A DNA stretch of 58,797 bases from Synergistaceae bacterium (lineage in GTDB: Bacteria > Synergistota > Synergistia > Synergistales > Synergistaceae), in assembly GCA_031273805.1 (NCBI GenBank), contig JAISRE010000049.1, positions 1 through 58,797 of the forward strand. Reading direction: 5' to 3'. This document shows positions 8,675 through 17,166 of this stretch, piece by piece. Numbering within the stretch: position 1 is the stretch's first letter; each line of letters opens with the position of its first letter. The position numbers were made by a program, and so were the translations under genes. The notes below the pieces were generated by a model. It ran no database searches, was not told the origin of the DNA, and worked only from the letters and a program-made list of their open reading frames with translations.

Positions 8675-9340
8675 TCAGGCCAGAAAATACTGCTTTATGG
8701 GCCGCCCTTTTGCCTGATACTTATTTTTGACGTGCAGCTTGCCGGTGTTAACCAAGGCCTCGCAGTATTTTCTGACAGTGATTCTCGATACGCTCAAGAC
8801 TTCCGCAATTTCGCCGGCAGATTGCGGCTCTTCCTTATCCTCGATAAACTGCATGACCTTCTCCAACATTTCGCTGTTTTTGATCGTTCCGGACACTATA
8901 TGCTGGTGACGCTCGCGGGGGAAGAATATCGCGTCAAGACGTTCCTGCTGCAGCGGGTATTCAAGAGCTTCACCATATATATGGCGATAACGGAACATCT
9001 CCAGTGAAAAGCGAAGACGCTCAGGAGCTGCAGGTCTCAGGATTACATCCCATACGCCATACGAAATAGCATCCTGGATTAGTTCTTTTGTAGGATTCTG
9101 AACGAGCAACAGCAACTTAGCTTTGTGCATAAAGCTTGTAAAACTCTGCCATTTCTCAATATTATCCTGCCCGCCAATGATTAGAAGGTCTACGGGTACT
9201 ACCTTCATGCGCTCAATGGCATCCTCCACATGTTCCACTTTGTCCACTACCAAGTAATTGTCGAAGTACCTTATAACCTGGCCGATGGAGAATAGGACCA
9301 GAAGATCAGATTCGACAATCAACAAATGAATCGACTTCAT
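8675..9340 (-). CDS. CitB/DctR-like response regulator with a degenerate receiver domain
   Basis: Residues about 1-120 form a CheY-like receiver and about 165-221 a winged helix-turn-helix (SAGEIAEVLSVSRITVRKYCEAL ahead of a GRPIKQYFL end), the layout of regulators of citrate/dicarboxylate metabolism. The early acidic residues (VESD) are present, but the beta-3 position where the phospho-accepting Asp belongs reads VDLLIIGGQ, with Gly in its place. I infer a phosphorylation-independent or pseudo-receiver. No histidine kinase gene is next to it. The ATG at 9340 has AGGTGAGGTG at proper spacing. A palindrome upstream (9397-9412) could be its own operator. Confidence 0.8.
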   Translation of the reverse strand: MKSIHLLIVESDLLVLFSIGQVIRYFDNYLVVDKVEHVEDAIERMKVVPVDLLIIGGQDNIEKWQSFTSFMHKAKLLLLVQNPTKELIQDAISYGVWDVILRPAAPERLRFSLEMFRYRHIYGEALEYPLQQERLDAIFFPRERHQHIVSGTIKNSEMLEKVMQFIEDKEEPQSAGEIAEVLSVSRITVRKYCEALVNTGKLHVKNKYQAKGRPIKQYFLA

Positions 9341-9754
9341 TTTACACATCACCTCACCTAATTAAATGTCACCCCGTGCTACAATAATAACACGATACCC
9401 AATAAATTGGGATATTTATACGTAAAAATATAATAATATTTTCATATTGGTTGTTTCTACCTGCTTTGACTAATCGTAAATACTGAGGAAGTGTTCCTAA
9501 ATCCTAAAACTTAAATTTTTTCAAATATTTGAGGAATTTTGTAAAGTAAGAGCGATTCCTTAAGAGCTGCCGCTATTCCCGCATAAAGTTGTATGGACAT
9601 CATACTGCCTCAGATCTGGAAACCTATGGAGTCAGCAAAAATCAGCGATTCCTGAGAAATGAAATTTATAATTTGCCATAACCCAGATTTCATGTTAGGA
9701 TACCCAACATAACCGCATGGAGCAATGCGAAATAACTTGTACAGGGGGTATTCC
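9341..9754. promoter_or_regulatory. AT-rich divergent intergenic region with a palindrome
   Basis: This 414-base stretch separates the minus-strand regulator from the plus-strand LytM peptidase and holds no gene I can support. It is very AT-rich near 9361-9500, with several TATAAT-like hexamers on both strands. The palindrome TACCCAATAAATTGGGATA (about 9397-9415) is an operator-like site about 60 bases upstream of the regulator start. Short partial matches to the dispersed repeat end (GCGATTCCT) occur near 9551 and 9645. Confidence 0.45.
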
Positions 9755-10702
9755 ATGAGGGACGGACAGCGCTTCTGCGACTCTCTTCTCCACTTCGGAA
9801 AAATTCGGACTCACATCTGCAATAAGAAAAGACTCTTTCAGCGGATCCTATTTTCTATCATCTTACTCCTTCTGCTAATTACATTTGCTGAAACCTCTAT
9901 TGCCGATGTCAATTCTCCACAGGGAGCTCTTGATATTGCCGGCATAGTCCCAGGAAATTATTTATTTGCCGAGAAACGACAGGACATAATTGGTACAGCT
10001 GAGGCCGCCATCTCGTCAGTAAAGGGGATAGTCGGCCTGATGAAGCAGGTAAACGAGGTCAACGCCATGCTTTCTCCATCTGAAGATACCTCGCGGAGCT
10101 CTTCAAAAGAAGCGCTGGATCTCGTTTTGAAAGTTTCTGCGATAATTCCGGATTTTCCCGAAAATGAAAAAAACAAAACGCCGCTTACTCCCAAACCGGG
10201 CACAACAAAAACGGAGAAAGCCAAAACAGTGATAGCTCCGCCAATCAACAGTGTGCTCGACTCGAAAAATCTGCAATGGCCCACTGACGGCGTCATATAT
10301 TCGGCATTCAGGGCCACCAGGGGAAAGAAGCTGCACGGCGCCATAGATATCGTGACCAAGAAGGGGACGCCAATCCTGGCGGCAGCAGATGGAGTCGTCT
10401 CGGTAGTCGCCAACGGCGGCAAAAAATACAGCGGGTACGGCAAGATAATCATTATAGATCATGGCAAGGGAGTACATACCGTCTATGCTCACTGCGACAC
10501 TCAGATAGTCAAGATGGGTCAGAAGATTAAAAAGGGAACATTCATAGGCACCGTCGGCAGAACGGGCAGAGCTAGCACAGATCACGTTCATTTCGAAGTG
10601 AGAATCGCCGGCAAAAAGGTCGACCCGCTGAATTATCTGCCATCTCGTCCCGGAGTGGTGAAGACCGTCAACTGGCACTCAAAGAAAAAAAGCAGCAACT
10701 GA
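9755..10702 (+). CDS. Membrane-anchored or secreted M23 (LytM) peptidase
   Basis: A hydrophobic segment (ILFSIILLLLLITFAETSIA) near residues 30-50 directs export. The C-terminal 130 residues are a LytM/peptidase_M23 domain with the zinc motifs HGAIDI (H-x-x-x-D) and HVHFEV (H-x-H), typical of endopeptidases that cut peptidoglycan cross-bridges or of their regulators. Between them lies a Lys/Pro/Thr-rich linker. The ATG at 9755 follows AGGGGG at 7 bases; an ATG at 9725 gives a longer N terminus without a site. All active-site residues are present, so I expect an active hydrolase in cell wall remodelling. Confidence 0.88.
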   Translation: MRDGQRFCDSLLHFGKIRTHICNKKRLFQRILFSIILLLLLITFAETSIADVNSPQGALDIAGIVPGNYLFAEKRQDIIGTAEAAISSVKGIVGLMKQVNEVNAMLSPSEDTSRSSSKEALDLVLKVSAIIPDFPENEKNKTPLTPKPGTTKTEKAKTVIAPPINSVLDSKNLQWPTDGVIYSAFRATRGKKLHGAIDIVTKKGTPILAAADGVVSVVANGGKKYSGYGKIIIIDHGKGVHTVYAHCDTQIVKMGQKIKKGTFIGTVGRTGRASTDHVHFEVRIAGKKVDPLNYLPSRPGVVKTVNWHSKKKSSN

Positions 10703-10731
10703 TACTGCATATCCAAAATATGATAAATAGG

Positions 10732-10765
10732 GCCGAATCCGAGAATCACGGCGGATTCGGCTTTT
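10732..10765. terminator. Terminator between convergent LytM and gpt genes
   Basis: The inverted repeat GCCGAATCC/GGATTCGGC (10732-10740, 10753-10761) is followed by TTTTA on the plus strand. It lies in the 64-base gap between the two convergent genes. Confidence 0.8.
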
Positions 10766-10766
10766 A

Positions 10767-11276
10767 CTATTCACCCTCTATTCGATCAACGATAGGCGCC
10801 ACAAAAGATGTCGTTGCGTAAGAATCCCACGGGAACAGTATCCATGTGTCCTGACTGAATTCCGTTATAAATGTATCGACAATCGGGCGTCCCTCCGGCT
10901 TTGCGTACACAGTGGCAAAGTGTATGTCAGGAAACATATGCCGGACCTCGATTGCGGTTCTTCCAGTGTCGACAAGATCATCGATGATGAGCCACTTCGG
11001 ATCCATATCCGCCAGATCAGGACGTTTCAGGATGTCCACTGTATCGCTCTGGCTGCGCAGGGTGTAGCTCGATATACACACCGTATCGACAACCCTTATA
11101 TTAAGCTCTCTGGCTATAATAGCCGCTGGCGCCAACCCTCCCCGCGCAATGGCTATTATCCTCGACCAGTCATGTCTGACGTCAAGCAATTTCCACGCCA
11201 ACGCCCTGCAATCTTTTTGAAGATGGTCCCACGAAATTGAAAATGTCTTGTGATAACGCTCCTCAGCGTCTCCCAT
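10767..11276 (-). CDS. gpt: Xanthine-guanine phosphoribosyltransferase
   Basis: The sequence follows enterobacterial Gpt closely: ISWDHLQKDCRALAWKL, IIAIARGGLAPAA, VDTVCISSYT, the PRPP loop WLIIDDLVDTGRTA and FATVYAKPEGRPIVD, then QDTWILFPWD. It salvages xanthine and guanine with PRPP in the cytoplasm. The ATG at 11276 has GAGGGGGAC six bases upstream; seven extra codons to 11297 are not needed. It is divergent from a BMP-type binding protein that may bring in nucleosides or purines. Confidence 0.92.
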   Translation of the reverse strand: MGDAEERYHKTFSISWDHLQKDCRALAWKLLDVRHDWSRIIAIARGGLAPAAIIARELNIRVVDTVCISSYTLRSQSDTVDILKRPDLADMDPKWLIIDDLVDTGRTAIEVRHMFPDIHFATVYAKPEGRPIVDTFITEFSQDTWILFPWDSYATTSFVAPIVDRIEGE

Positions 11277-11459
11277 GATTGTCCCCCTCAAAGCCAATGG
11301 ATAAATTATGATGGCGCTATGTCGTGGAATTATACAATTTTATTAGACAGTGATACAGCACTGATTTAAGATATTCTGTTGCGCTTTTCCCATTCTCGTA
11401 TAGAATAAGTTAATCAATCCCAGTTAAGATAAAACCCAAATCCAAATTAAGGAGTGATT

Positions 11460-12557
11460 GTGTTGTTTTTTAAAAAATTCATCTCTTCCGTTCTCGCTAT
11501 GGTGTTTTGTGTTTTAGTTTCAAAAGAAGGAATTGCCTCAATCCAAGCGATGGCTCCATCTGAAATGAACCCCGGATTTGTCTATGTCGGTCCGGCCGCT
11601 GATGGCGGCTGGAGTTACATGCACGACATTGCTCGCAAGGAGATGGAGAAAGAATTCCCCGGTCTGAAGAGCAGCGTTGTGGAGTTGGTTCCGGAGGGAC
11701 CTGACGCGGAGCGTGTGATGGAAACGCTCATCCGCAACGGGTCCAGGATAATTTTCGCAACGTCATTTGGCTATATGGACCCGGTCCAAAATGTGGCCAA
11801 ACGTCACCCGGACGTGATCTTCATGCACTGCTCCGGCTATAAGCGCGCGGACAACGTGGGCGTGTACTTCGGTCGCGTTTACCAGCCCAGATACCTCTCC
11901 GGACTGGTAGCCGGAAAGATGACGAAGAGCGACGTAATAGGATATGTCGCTGCGTACCCCATACCAGAGGTCATCAGAGGACTTAACGCTTTCACGCTTG
12001 GAGTTCGCAAGGTGAATCCCAAGGCAGAGGTCAAGGTGGTATGGCTCTTCTCGTGGCAGGATCCCGCCAAGGAGAAGGAGGCTGTCAAGGCGCTTTACGA
12101 TATGAAGGCCGATGTTATAGGCATGCACGCCGATACAGGAGCGGCGCCCCAGTCTGCTGAGGAGCTCGGCATTTACGTTGTCGGCTACAGCAGCGACATG
12201 AGCGGATACGCCCCGACAAAACACCTGACTGCCCCGATCTGGAACTGGGGCATGGTTTACAGTTACGTGCTGAAACAAGCACAGGCCGGCACATGGAAGT
12301 CCGAGGAGATCTGGTGGGGATTGAAGGAGGGGCTTGTCGGCCTGGCGCCTTATGGCAAAGATGTTCCGGAGGACGTCAAACAGCTTGTGGAGAGCGAGCG
12401 CCAAAGAATAGTCTCGGGAGAATGGGACGTTTTTTACGGTCCCATTAAAGATCAGAAGGGTAATATAGTGGTCGCTGACGGCGCCAAGATGACTGATGAT
12501 GAAATGTTGTCACTCAACTGGTATGTCGAGGGCGTATCTGGAGAGATGCCGAAGTAA
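11460..12557 (+). CDS. BMP/PnrA-family substrate-binding protein, orphan
   Basis: After a signal sequence (FISSVLAMVFCVLVSKEGIAS) the protein shows the BMP (Med/PnrA-like) fold of nucleoside- or purine-binding proteins: FVYVGPAADGGWSYMHDIARK, IIFATSFGYMDPV, HPDVIFMHCSGY and NVGVYFGRVYQPRYLSGLVAG. No clear lipobox is seen, although a Cys lies inside the signal region. No ABC permease or ATPase gene adjoins it, so it must work with components encoded elsewhere. The GTG at 11460 lies 6 bases after AAGGAG. The divergent gpt gene makes a purine or nucleoside ligand plausible; that is inference. Confidence 0.82.
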   Translation: MLFFKKFISSVLAMVFCVLVSKEGIASIQAMAPSEMNPGFVYVGPAADGGWSYMHDIARKEMEKEFPGLKSSVVELVPEGPDAERVMETLIRNGSRIIFATSFGYMDPVQNVAKRHPDVIFMHCSGYKRADNVGVYFGRVYQPRYLSGLVAGKMTKSDVIGYVAAYPIPEVIRGLNAFTLGVRKVNPKAEVKVVWLFSWQDPAKEKEAVKALYDMKADVIGMHADTGAAPQSAEELGIYVVGYSSDMSGYAPTKHLTAPIWNWGMVYSYVLKQAQAGTWKSEEIWWGLKEGLVGLAPYGKDVPEDVKQLVESERQRIVSGEWDVFYGPIKDQKGNIVVADGAKMTDDEMLSLNWYVEGVSGEMPK

Positions 12558-12577
12558 AACGCTGACTCTAAAGGGCT

Positions 12578-12606
12578 GGATCCTCTGGTCAAGCCAGAGG
12601 ATGACA
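12578..12606. repeat. REP-like hairpin repeat, copy 1
   Basis: TCCTCTGG-TCAAG-CCAGAGGA forms an 8-bp stem and is followed by TGACAG. A close relative stands at 50749-50777 (TCCTCCGG-TCAAG-CCGGAGGA, then CGACAG), with compensating changes in the stem, which argues for a conserved hairpin. It may also end transcription of the BMP gene. Confidence 0.65.
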
Positions 12607-12703
12607 GGGTCAAGCCCAGACCATGAGCCGGGGGACTGGGTTTTGAGTGCGCACTCTCTGTCGTCCACCGGCTCGACCGGAGGACCCATTTTGACCTTGC
12701 TCT

Positions 12704-12890
12704 AGGGAACCGCTGATTTAATAACCTTTGGGCTGCAATGGGCGTATTCGCTCACCCTCTTCACGGTTGCCGCAAAAATGGTCCTCAACATAGCTCTGCT
12801 ATGCCTGTGGCCATTTTCGCGACAACCGTTTCGATGGAGAACGAATCCACTCCATTTCGCCGCAAAGAACATTAAATCAGTGGTTCCTTA
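12704..12890 (+). mobile_element. MITE-like element, full copy A
   Basis: The element of about 187 bases starts AGGGAACCGCTGATTTAATA and ends ATTAAATCAGTGGTTCCTTA, imperfect terminal inverted repeats. Inside are a hairpin around TAGCTCTGCTATGC and no coding capacity. The reverse complement of 35152-35336 matches it nearly throughout, with compensating stem changes. Directly abutting (12889-12913) is a solo left end GGGAACCGCTGATTTAATAA. I infer a non-autonomous element; no matching transposase is in the window. Confidence 0.75.
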
Positions 12891-12913
12891 GGGAACCGCT
12901 GATTTAATAACCT
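12889..12913 (+). repeat. Solo left end of the MITE-like element
   Basis: TAGGGAACCGCTGATTTAATAACC repeats the beginning of copy A immediately after that copy ends, and then diverges. It lies 22 bases before the end of tsaD and suggests a tandem insertion followed by deletion. Confidence 0.6.
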
Positions 12914-12934
12914 CACAGTGGTCATCTTCAACTA

Positions 12935-13984
12935 TTATGTTGTTCGGGCAGGGCGCCCTTTCCATATCGACCAGGAGGGGTTCGGAGTCAGGGACAGATC
13001 GGATCTGCTGCCGCGCATATATGAGCTGTATCCTGCGCTCGCAATCATTACCGCGTTATCCGTACAATAACTGCGAGGCGGCAGAAAAACTTCCCAGCCC
13101 TTTTTTTCCCCCGCCGCCGCAAGTTCATCCCGCAGCGCAGTATTGGCCGCAACGCCGCCTGATATCGTTATTCTCCTGACACCAGTGATCTTTGCCGCAA
13201 GCTCCGTCTTCACCAGCAGTGTCTCCGTTATGGCCCTTTGATATGAGGCGCATATGTCGGCGATAGGCAGCTCAGAGTCGTCAGCACACAAATTCTTGAG
13301 CTTTTGTATCGTAGTACGCAGTGACGTCTTCACCCCACTGAAACTGAACTCCACGATTTGTGAACTCTTCAAAGCCACAGGAAAGCGATAGGCGTTTGGG
13401 TCTCCTCCAAGTGCCGCTCTCTCTATTACCGGTCCTCCAGGATATGGCATACCGAGGAGCTTGGCAGCTTTGTCGTAGGCTTCTCCAGCGGCGTCGTCGC
13501 GCGTCTCTCCAAGCAGCAGATAGTCCCCAAAATCTTTAGCCAGCACGATTTCAGTGTGACCTCCTGAGACTATGAGACACAAAAAAGGAGGCCTTAAGCT
13601 GGGATTGGCGACTATACCGGCGAACAGATGACCTTCCAGATGATTTACACCTATCAAAGGAACATTCCATCCCTGCGAAAGAGCCTTAGCTGCCATGACC
13701 CCCACCAACAGAGAACCCATAAGGCCCGGCCCTGAGGTTACAGCTATCAGATCTATATCTCCAGGCCGGACGCCCGAACTGGACATCAGAGCGCTGAGCA
13801 GCGGTATCAGAACCTCCTGATGCTTTCTGGACGCCAGTTCGGGAACGACTCCGCCAAATGGAGCGTGATCCGTGATCTGACTGGAGACCACATCTCCAAT
13901 TATTTCCCTCTCCCCTCTCATCAAGGCCAGGGCTGTATCATCACAGCTCGTCTCAATGCCGAGCGTTATGAAATCAGTTTTCAC
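12935..13984 (-). CDS. tsaD: tRNA N6-adenosine threonylcarbamoyltransferase
   Basis: TsaD completes the t6A37 modification of ANN-decoding tRNAs, with TsaB and TsaE. The kinase-like ASKHA fold is evident: TLGIETSCDDTALAL, SGPGLMGSLLVG, the metal motif NHLEGHLFA (H-x-x-x-H), IVSGGHTE and ISGGVAANTALR. The GTG at 13984 gives a protein of 349 residues, the family norm, and starts 7 bases after the stop of the zinc-ribbon gene; the reading frame continues further upstream without homology. The last residues (SIWKGRPARTT) are slightly divergent. Confidence 0.94.
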   Translation of the reverse strand: MKTDFITLGIETSCDDTALALMRGEREIIGDVVSSQITDHAPFGGVVPELASRKHQEVLIPLLSALMSSSGVRPGDIDLIAVTSGPGLMGSLLVGVMAAKALSQGWNVPLIGVNHLEGHLFAGIVANPSLRPPFLCLIVSGGHTEIVLAKDFGDYLLLGETRDDAAGEAYDKAAKLLGMPYPGGPVIERAALGGDPNAYRFPVALKSSQIVEFSFSGVKTSLRTTIQKLKNLCADDSELPIADICASYQRAITETLLVKTELAAKITGVRRITISGGVAANTALRDELAAAGEKKGWEVFLPPRSYCTDNAVMIASAGYSSYMRGSRSDLSLTPNPSWSIWKGRPARTT

Positions 13985-13991
13985 GATATAT

Positions 13992-14171
13992 TTAGTGACA
14001 GCCGCCTCCGCCGCACGAACAGCCACTACTGCAGCCTCCGGCACAACTCTTGGATTTGCGCCGACGCCCCTCCAGATGTATCAATACCTTGCACCTGCAT
14101 CTGGGACACCGGTTCGCAAAGTTATCCGTCTCGAATTTTTCACCGCACTCCGCGCACTTATATATGTGCAT
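13992..14171 (-). CDS. Small FmdB-like zinc ribbon protein
   Basis: The 59-residue product begins MHIYKCAECGEKFET and continues with a second knuckle, RCPRCRCK, giving the CxxC...CxxC pattern of FmdB/CxxC_CXXC zinc ribbons (usual start YEYxCxxCG). A Gly/Ser/Cys-rich tail (CAGGC, SSGCSC) follows, as is common in this family. Its ATG at 14171 has GAGGT 11 bases upstream and its TAA ends 7 bases before the tsaD GTG, so the two are probably co-translated. The role is unknown; members are often called putative regulatory proteins. Confidence 0.75.
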   Translation of the reverse strand: MHIYKCAECGEKFETDNFANRCPRCRCKVLIHLEGRRRKSKSCAGGCSSGCSCGGGGCH

Positions 14172-14197
14172 GCCTATACTACCTCACTTTTTATTTT

Positions 14198-14812
14198 TTA
14201 TTGGTTGCTCAGTGGAACGCGCCACTTAGTGGCAAAACCATCGTAGCTAACTGTGATCTCCTCACCGGGTTTAACATACTCCGCAGGCACGTAAAAGCCC
14301 ATATATCCGCTGTAACCCTGGCCGAACTCCTTGACTCCAGGACGTATCTCCGCAGAAGGGTTGCTGCCGATACCTGTGAGTATATCGGACTTCTTGAGGC
14401 TATACCCTGCGACCGACATTTTCTCGGGATCAAAGGATAATGACTTGTAGACCTGAAGCTGGGCCGTGAGGAGAACACGCCCTTTTTTATTATACTTAGT
14501 CGAATACAGAAACAGAACCTCCGGGACATCTGTAGACGGTCCGCTGCTCGAATCGGGCTTTCTCAATCGCCCTATCTCACGCCCAAGTTTGTTGTCAATA
14601 TAGAGAAAAGTGAGCTTGCCTCGCGAATTCAGGACTATTTCATCAATTGCGTCCCCATCGATCCACAATGAGAACGTGCGATGTCTTACCAGCTCCACGA
14701 GTGCGCTCCCATCAGAACCCAACGATTGCCCCGCATCCATCCACACCATGACCAAAGAGGCAATTATCAGAAATGTCAAACGAATAACAAACTTGTAAGA
14801 TGTCAACCACAT
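14198..14812 (-). CDS. Secreted protein of unknown function
   Basis: I do not recognise this 204-residue protein. It has an N-terminal hydrophobic segment (FVIRLTFLIIASLVMVW) consistent with a signal peptide or anchor, then a soluble region rich in beta-type alternation (LTFLYIDNKLG, VLFLYSTKYNKKGRVLL) ending in an Ig-like or jelly-roll style stretch (YVPAEYVKPGEEITVSYDG). It lies 12 bases after murJ on the same strand, so it likely belongs to the lptA-lptB-murJ envelope operon and acts in the periplasm or outer envelope. That is context only. Confidence 0.6.
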   Translation of the reverse strand: MWLTSYKFVIRLTFLIIASLVMVWMDAGQSLGSDGSALVELVRHRTFSLWIDGDAIDEIVLNSRGKLTFLYIDNKLGREIGRLRKPDSSSGPSTDVPEVLFLYSTKYNKKGRVLLTAQLQVYKSLSFDPEKMSVAGYSLKKSDILTGIGSNPSAEIRPGVKEFGQGYSGYMGFYVPAEYVKPGEEITVSYDGFATKWRVPLSNQ

Positions 14813-14824
14813 AATAAGTACCTC

Positions 14825-16417
14825 CTATTTCTTTCCCTTGTCAAAAGAATGCCGTATCCACGTCCATTCAGGACATCTCAGCACAGTAGAGACAGAAGCG
14901 TAAAGCAATCCTCCGAACACGACTACAAGCGTCATCCAGAACAAACGCCATGCGAATCCGGAGTTTACCGGATACGGATGATATCTCATGATAACAATCA
15001 AAGCTACGGCCATCACCGAACACGATATCATCAGGCGGAGTAGCCAAACAGACTCGAATAACCTTATTCGTACGCCAAGATCCCTCGCCAGCAACCACGC
15101 AGCCAGGAAAGCCGCCCCGGTAAACGCACATGACGTGCCAAGAGCGAGCCCTTTATGTGAGAACCACTGCATCAAGACGGCGCCCAGAATAAGATTGGCG
15201 CACACGGTGAATATTGTGACGCCCACAGCCTCCTTGGGGAGACTGCGCGCATAGAGAGCTCTCATCAAAACGGTATTGCATGCTATGCCTGGCAGACCTG
15301 CGGCGTAACATGCGAGAGCGCCGGATGTCGCCTCCCACGCCCACTCATTGAATGCCCCGCGCACCAGGAGTATATGTACTATAGGCCGAGCGGTCAAGAT
15401 AAGCGCAAGTGCGGCAGGAAGCACCACGAAGAGATTAAAGCGCAGAGCATCTCGCAGAAAGATGTTGAACCCATTTTTATCCGTGCTGTCCAGCCTTGAA
15501 AGCATGGGTAGAACCGCCTGGGATATGGCAATCACAAAGAGCCCCAGCGGAAGCTGGATTATTCTGTCCGCGTAGTTGAGCACAGAAATCACGCCATCAC
15601 CCAAAAAAGACCCCAGCATTCTGCTTATTACAGGATTTATCTGGTTCAGAGACAGCCCCGCCGCATATGGAAGAAAGAGCTTCAAAGTCTCCCTCAGGTC
15701 GGGATTGCGCAAATCAGGGCGCAGAGGAAGGATCGGATATCCCATTCGTCCTGCCCATGCGCATTGCAGTATCATGCTGCAGACGCCTCCTGCCAAGACT
15801 GCCGTGACCAGAGTCCAGATGGATATCCGCTGTCTAAATGTCAGTAAAATAGCTATGAACGCCAAATTGCTCACAGCCGGGGCAATCGCCGGAACGAAAA
15901 AACTTCCGATGCTGTTCAACACCCCCATTGCCAACGCACCCACTGATACTATGATTAAAAAAGGAAACAGCGACCTCGTAAAAGTGACTGCGGCGAGTCT
16001 CTGTTCATAATCAAAACCTGGGGCTATTATCTTGACCAGTACGGGTGAGAATAACACTCCAATCAGAACAACCAGCGCGCACGCCGCCAACAGAATTGAA
16101 AGCACGCTCTGAGCGAGTTGCTTGGACGCCTGTTCGCCATTTTTTTTGAGCACTCGGGAGAATACCGGTACAAACGAAGCTGACAAAGCTCCCTCGGCAA
16201 GCAATTGACGCGATAGGTTCGCCAGTGTATAGGCCACATAGAATGTGTCGAGAGTGCGAGTCGCGCCAAAAAAGACCGCAGTCAAAACTTCACGCAACAG
16301 ACCAAGCACTCTGCTGGCAAGTGTCCCAAGCATCATTCGGAGAGCGCGATTTACCATGCCAGGCATTTGATTCGATTGATCGACCGGAGGGGGCGTGTTT
16401 TTTTCAAAACTTACCAC
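14825..16417 (-). CDS. murJ: Lipid II flippase MurJ
   Basis: The 530-residue protein carries the MurJ/MviN pattern: MMLGTLASRVLGLLREVLTA, then FFGATRTLDTFYVAY and ANLSRQLLAEGALSASFVPV, followed by about 14 hydrophobic spans. It flips lipid-linked peptidoglycan precursor across the inner membrane. The GTG start at 16417 overlaps the end of lptB by 7 bases, which indicates translational coupling; about 22 N-terminal residues precede the first conserved segment, so a later ATG is possible. Confidence 0.93.
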   Translation of the reverse strand: MVSFEKNTPPPVDQSNQMPGMVNRALRMMLGTLASRVLGLLREVLTAVFFGATRTLDTFYVAYTLANLSRQLLAEGALSASFVPVFSRVLKKNGEQASKQLAQSVLSILLAACALVVLIGVLFSPVLVKIIAPGFDYEQRLAAVTFTRSLFPFLIIVSVGALAMGVLNSIGSFFVPAIAPAVSNLAFIAILLTFRQRISIWTLVTAVLAGGVCSMILQCAWAGRMGYPILPLRPDLRNPDLRETLKLFLPYAAGLSLNQINPVISRMLGSFLGDGVISVLNYADRIIQLPLGLFVIAISQAVLPMLSRLDSTDKNGFNIFLRDALRFNLFVVLPAALALILTARPIVHILLVRGAFNEWAWEATSGALACYAAGLPGIACNTVLMRALYARSLPKEAVGVTIFTVCANLILGAVLMQWFSHKGLALGTSCAFTGAAFLAAWLLARDLGVRIRLFESVWLLRLMISCSVMAVALIVIMRYHPYPVNSGFAWRLFWMTLVVVFGGLLYASVSTVLRCPEWTWIRHSFDKGKK

Positions 16418-17157
16418 TCGAAGCGCTCCCCTAAATAGTATTTTTTTGCAATGGGATCGTTGGCTATTTTTTCAAGAGGTCCCTCCAGCACAACGCTCCC
16501 CCGGTGCATGAGGTACGTTCTGTTTGTTATGGCCAGGGTTTCCCTAACGTTGTGATCAGTCAGCAGTATTCCATATCCCTTGCCGCAAAGTTCGGCGACT
16601 ATCTCCTGAATGTCATAAACCGCTACTGGGTCGATTCCGCTGAACGGTTCGTCCAACAAAATAAAGGAGGGCTTCATTGCCAGACATCTCGCAATCTCGA
16701 CCCGCCTTCTCTCTCCTCCCGAGAGGGCGTATCCCGGCGCTGTCGTTATATGCACCAATCCCAGTTCATCTATCAATCTTTCGCACTCGATCTCCGTTTC
16801 ATGCTTATCAAGACCGTTTGCATGAAGCACCAACCTGAGGTTATCATGGACTGACAGCCTGCGAAAGATCGATGCCTCCTGCGGAAGATAACCGATTCCT
16901 CTGCGCGCGCGCAAATACATGGGCATTGCCGTCACGTCGGCGCCCTCGATCAAAACCCTGCCGGAGTCCGGCATAATGCGTCCCACCATCATATAAAACG
17001 TGGTGCTCTTTCCAGCGCCGTTGGGTCCCAGAAGACCCACTATCTCACCGGTGTTCACCGTGAGATTCACGTCATTTACAACTAATCTGTTCTTAAAACC
17101 CTTAAAAAGATTCTCCGCTATTAATGACCCTGCCACAGCGTACCCCATTCCCACCAC
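16411..17157 (-). CDS. lptB: LPS export ABC transporter ATPase LptB
   Basis: The Walker A (GLLGPNGAGKSTTFYMMVG), Q-loop (GIGYLPQEASIFRRLSV), signature (ALSGGERRRVEIARCLA) and Walker B (ILLDEPFSGIDPVAV) motifs and H-loop (LLTDHNVRETL) are all present, with the LptB-typical wording of each. It powers LPS extraction from the inner membrane with LptF/LptG. It lies 9 bases after lptA. The start is unsure: GTG at 17157, ATG at 17148 or a GTG a few codons on; none has a clear ribosome site. Its presence implies an outer membrane. Confidence 0.95.
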   Translation of the reverse strand: MVGMGYAVAGSLIAENLFKGFKNRLVVNDVNLTVNTGEIVGLLGPNGAGKSTTFYMMVGRIMPDSGRVLIEGADVTAMPMYLRARRGIGYLPQEASIFRRLSVHDNLRLVLHANGLDKHETEIECERLIDELGLVHITTAPGYALSGGERRRVEIARCLAMKPSFILLDEPFSGIDPVAVYDIQEIVAELCGKGYGILLTDHNVRETLAITNRTYLMHRGSVVLEGPLEKIANDPIAKKYYLGERFEW

Positions 17158-17166
17158 ATAGATGTT

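Noticed and set aside
11277-11459. Purine riboswitch between gpt and the BMP gene
   Set aside because: The conserved core with its TATA-loop pairs was not found on either strand.
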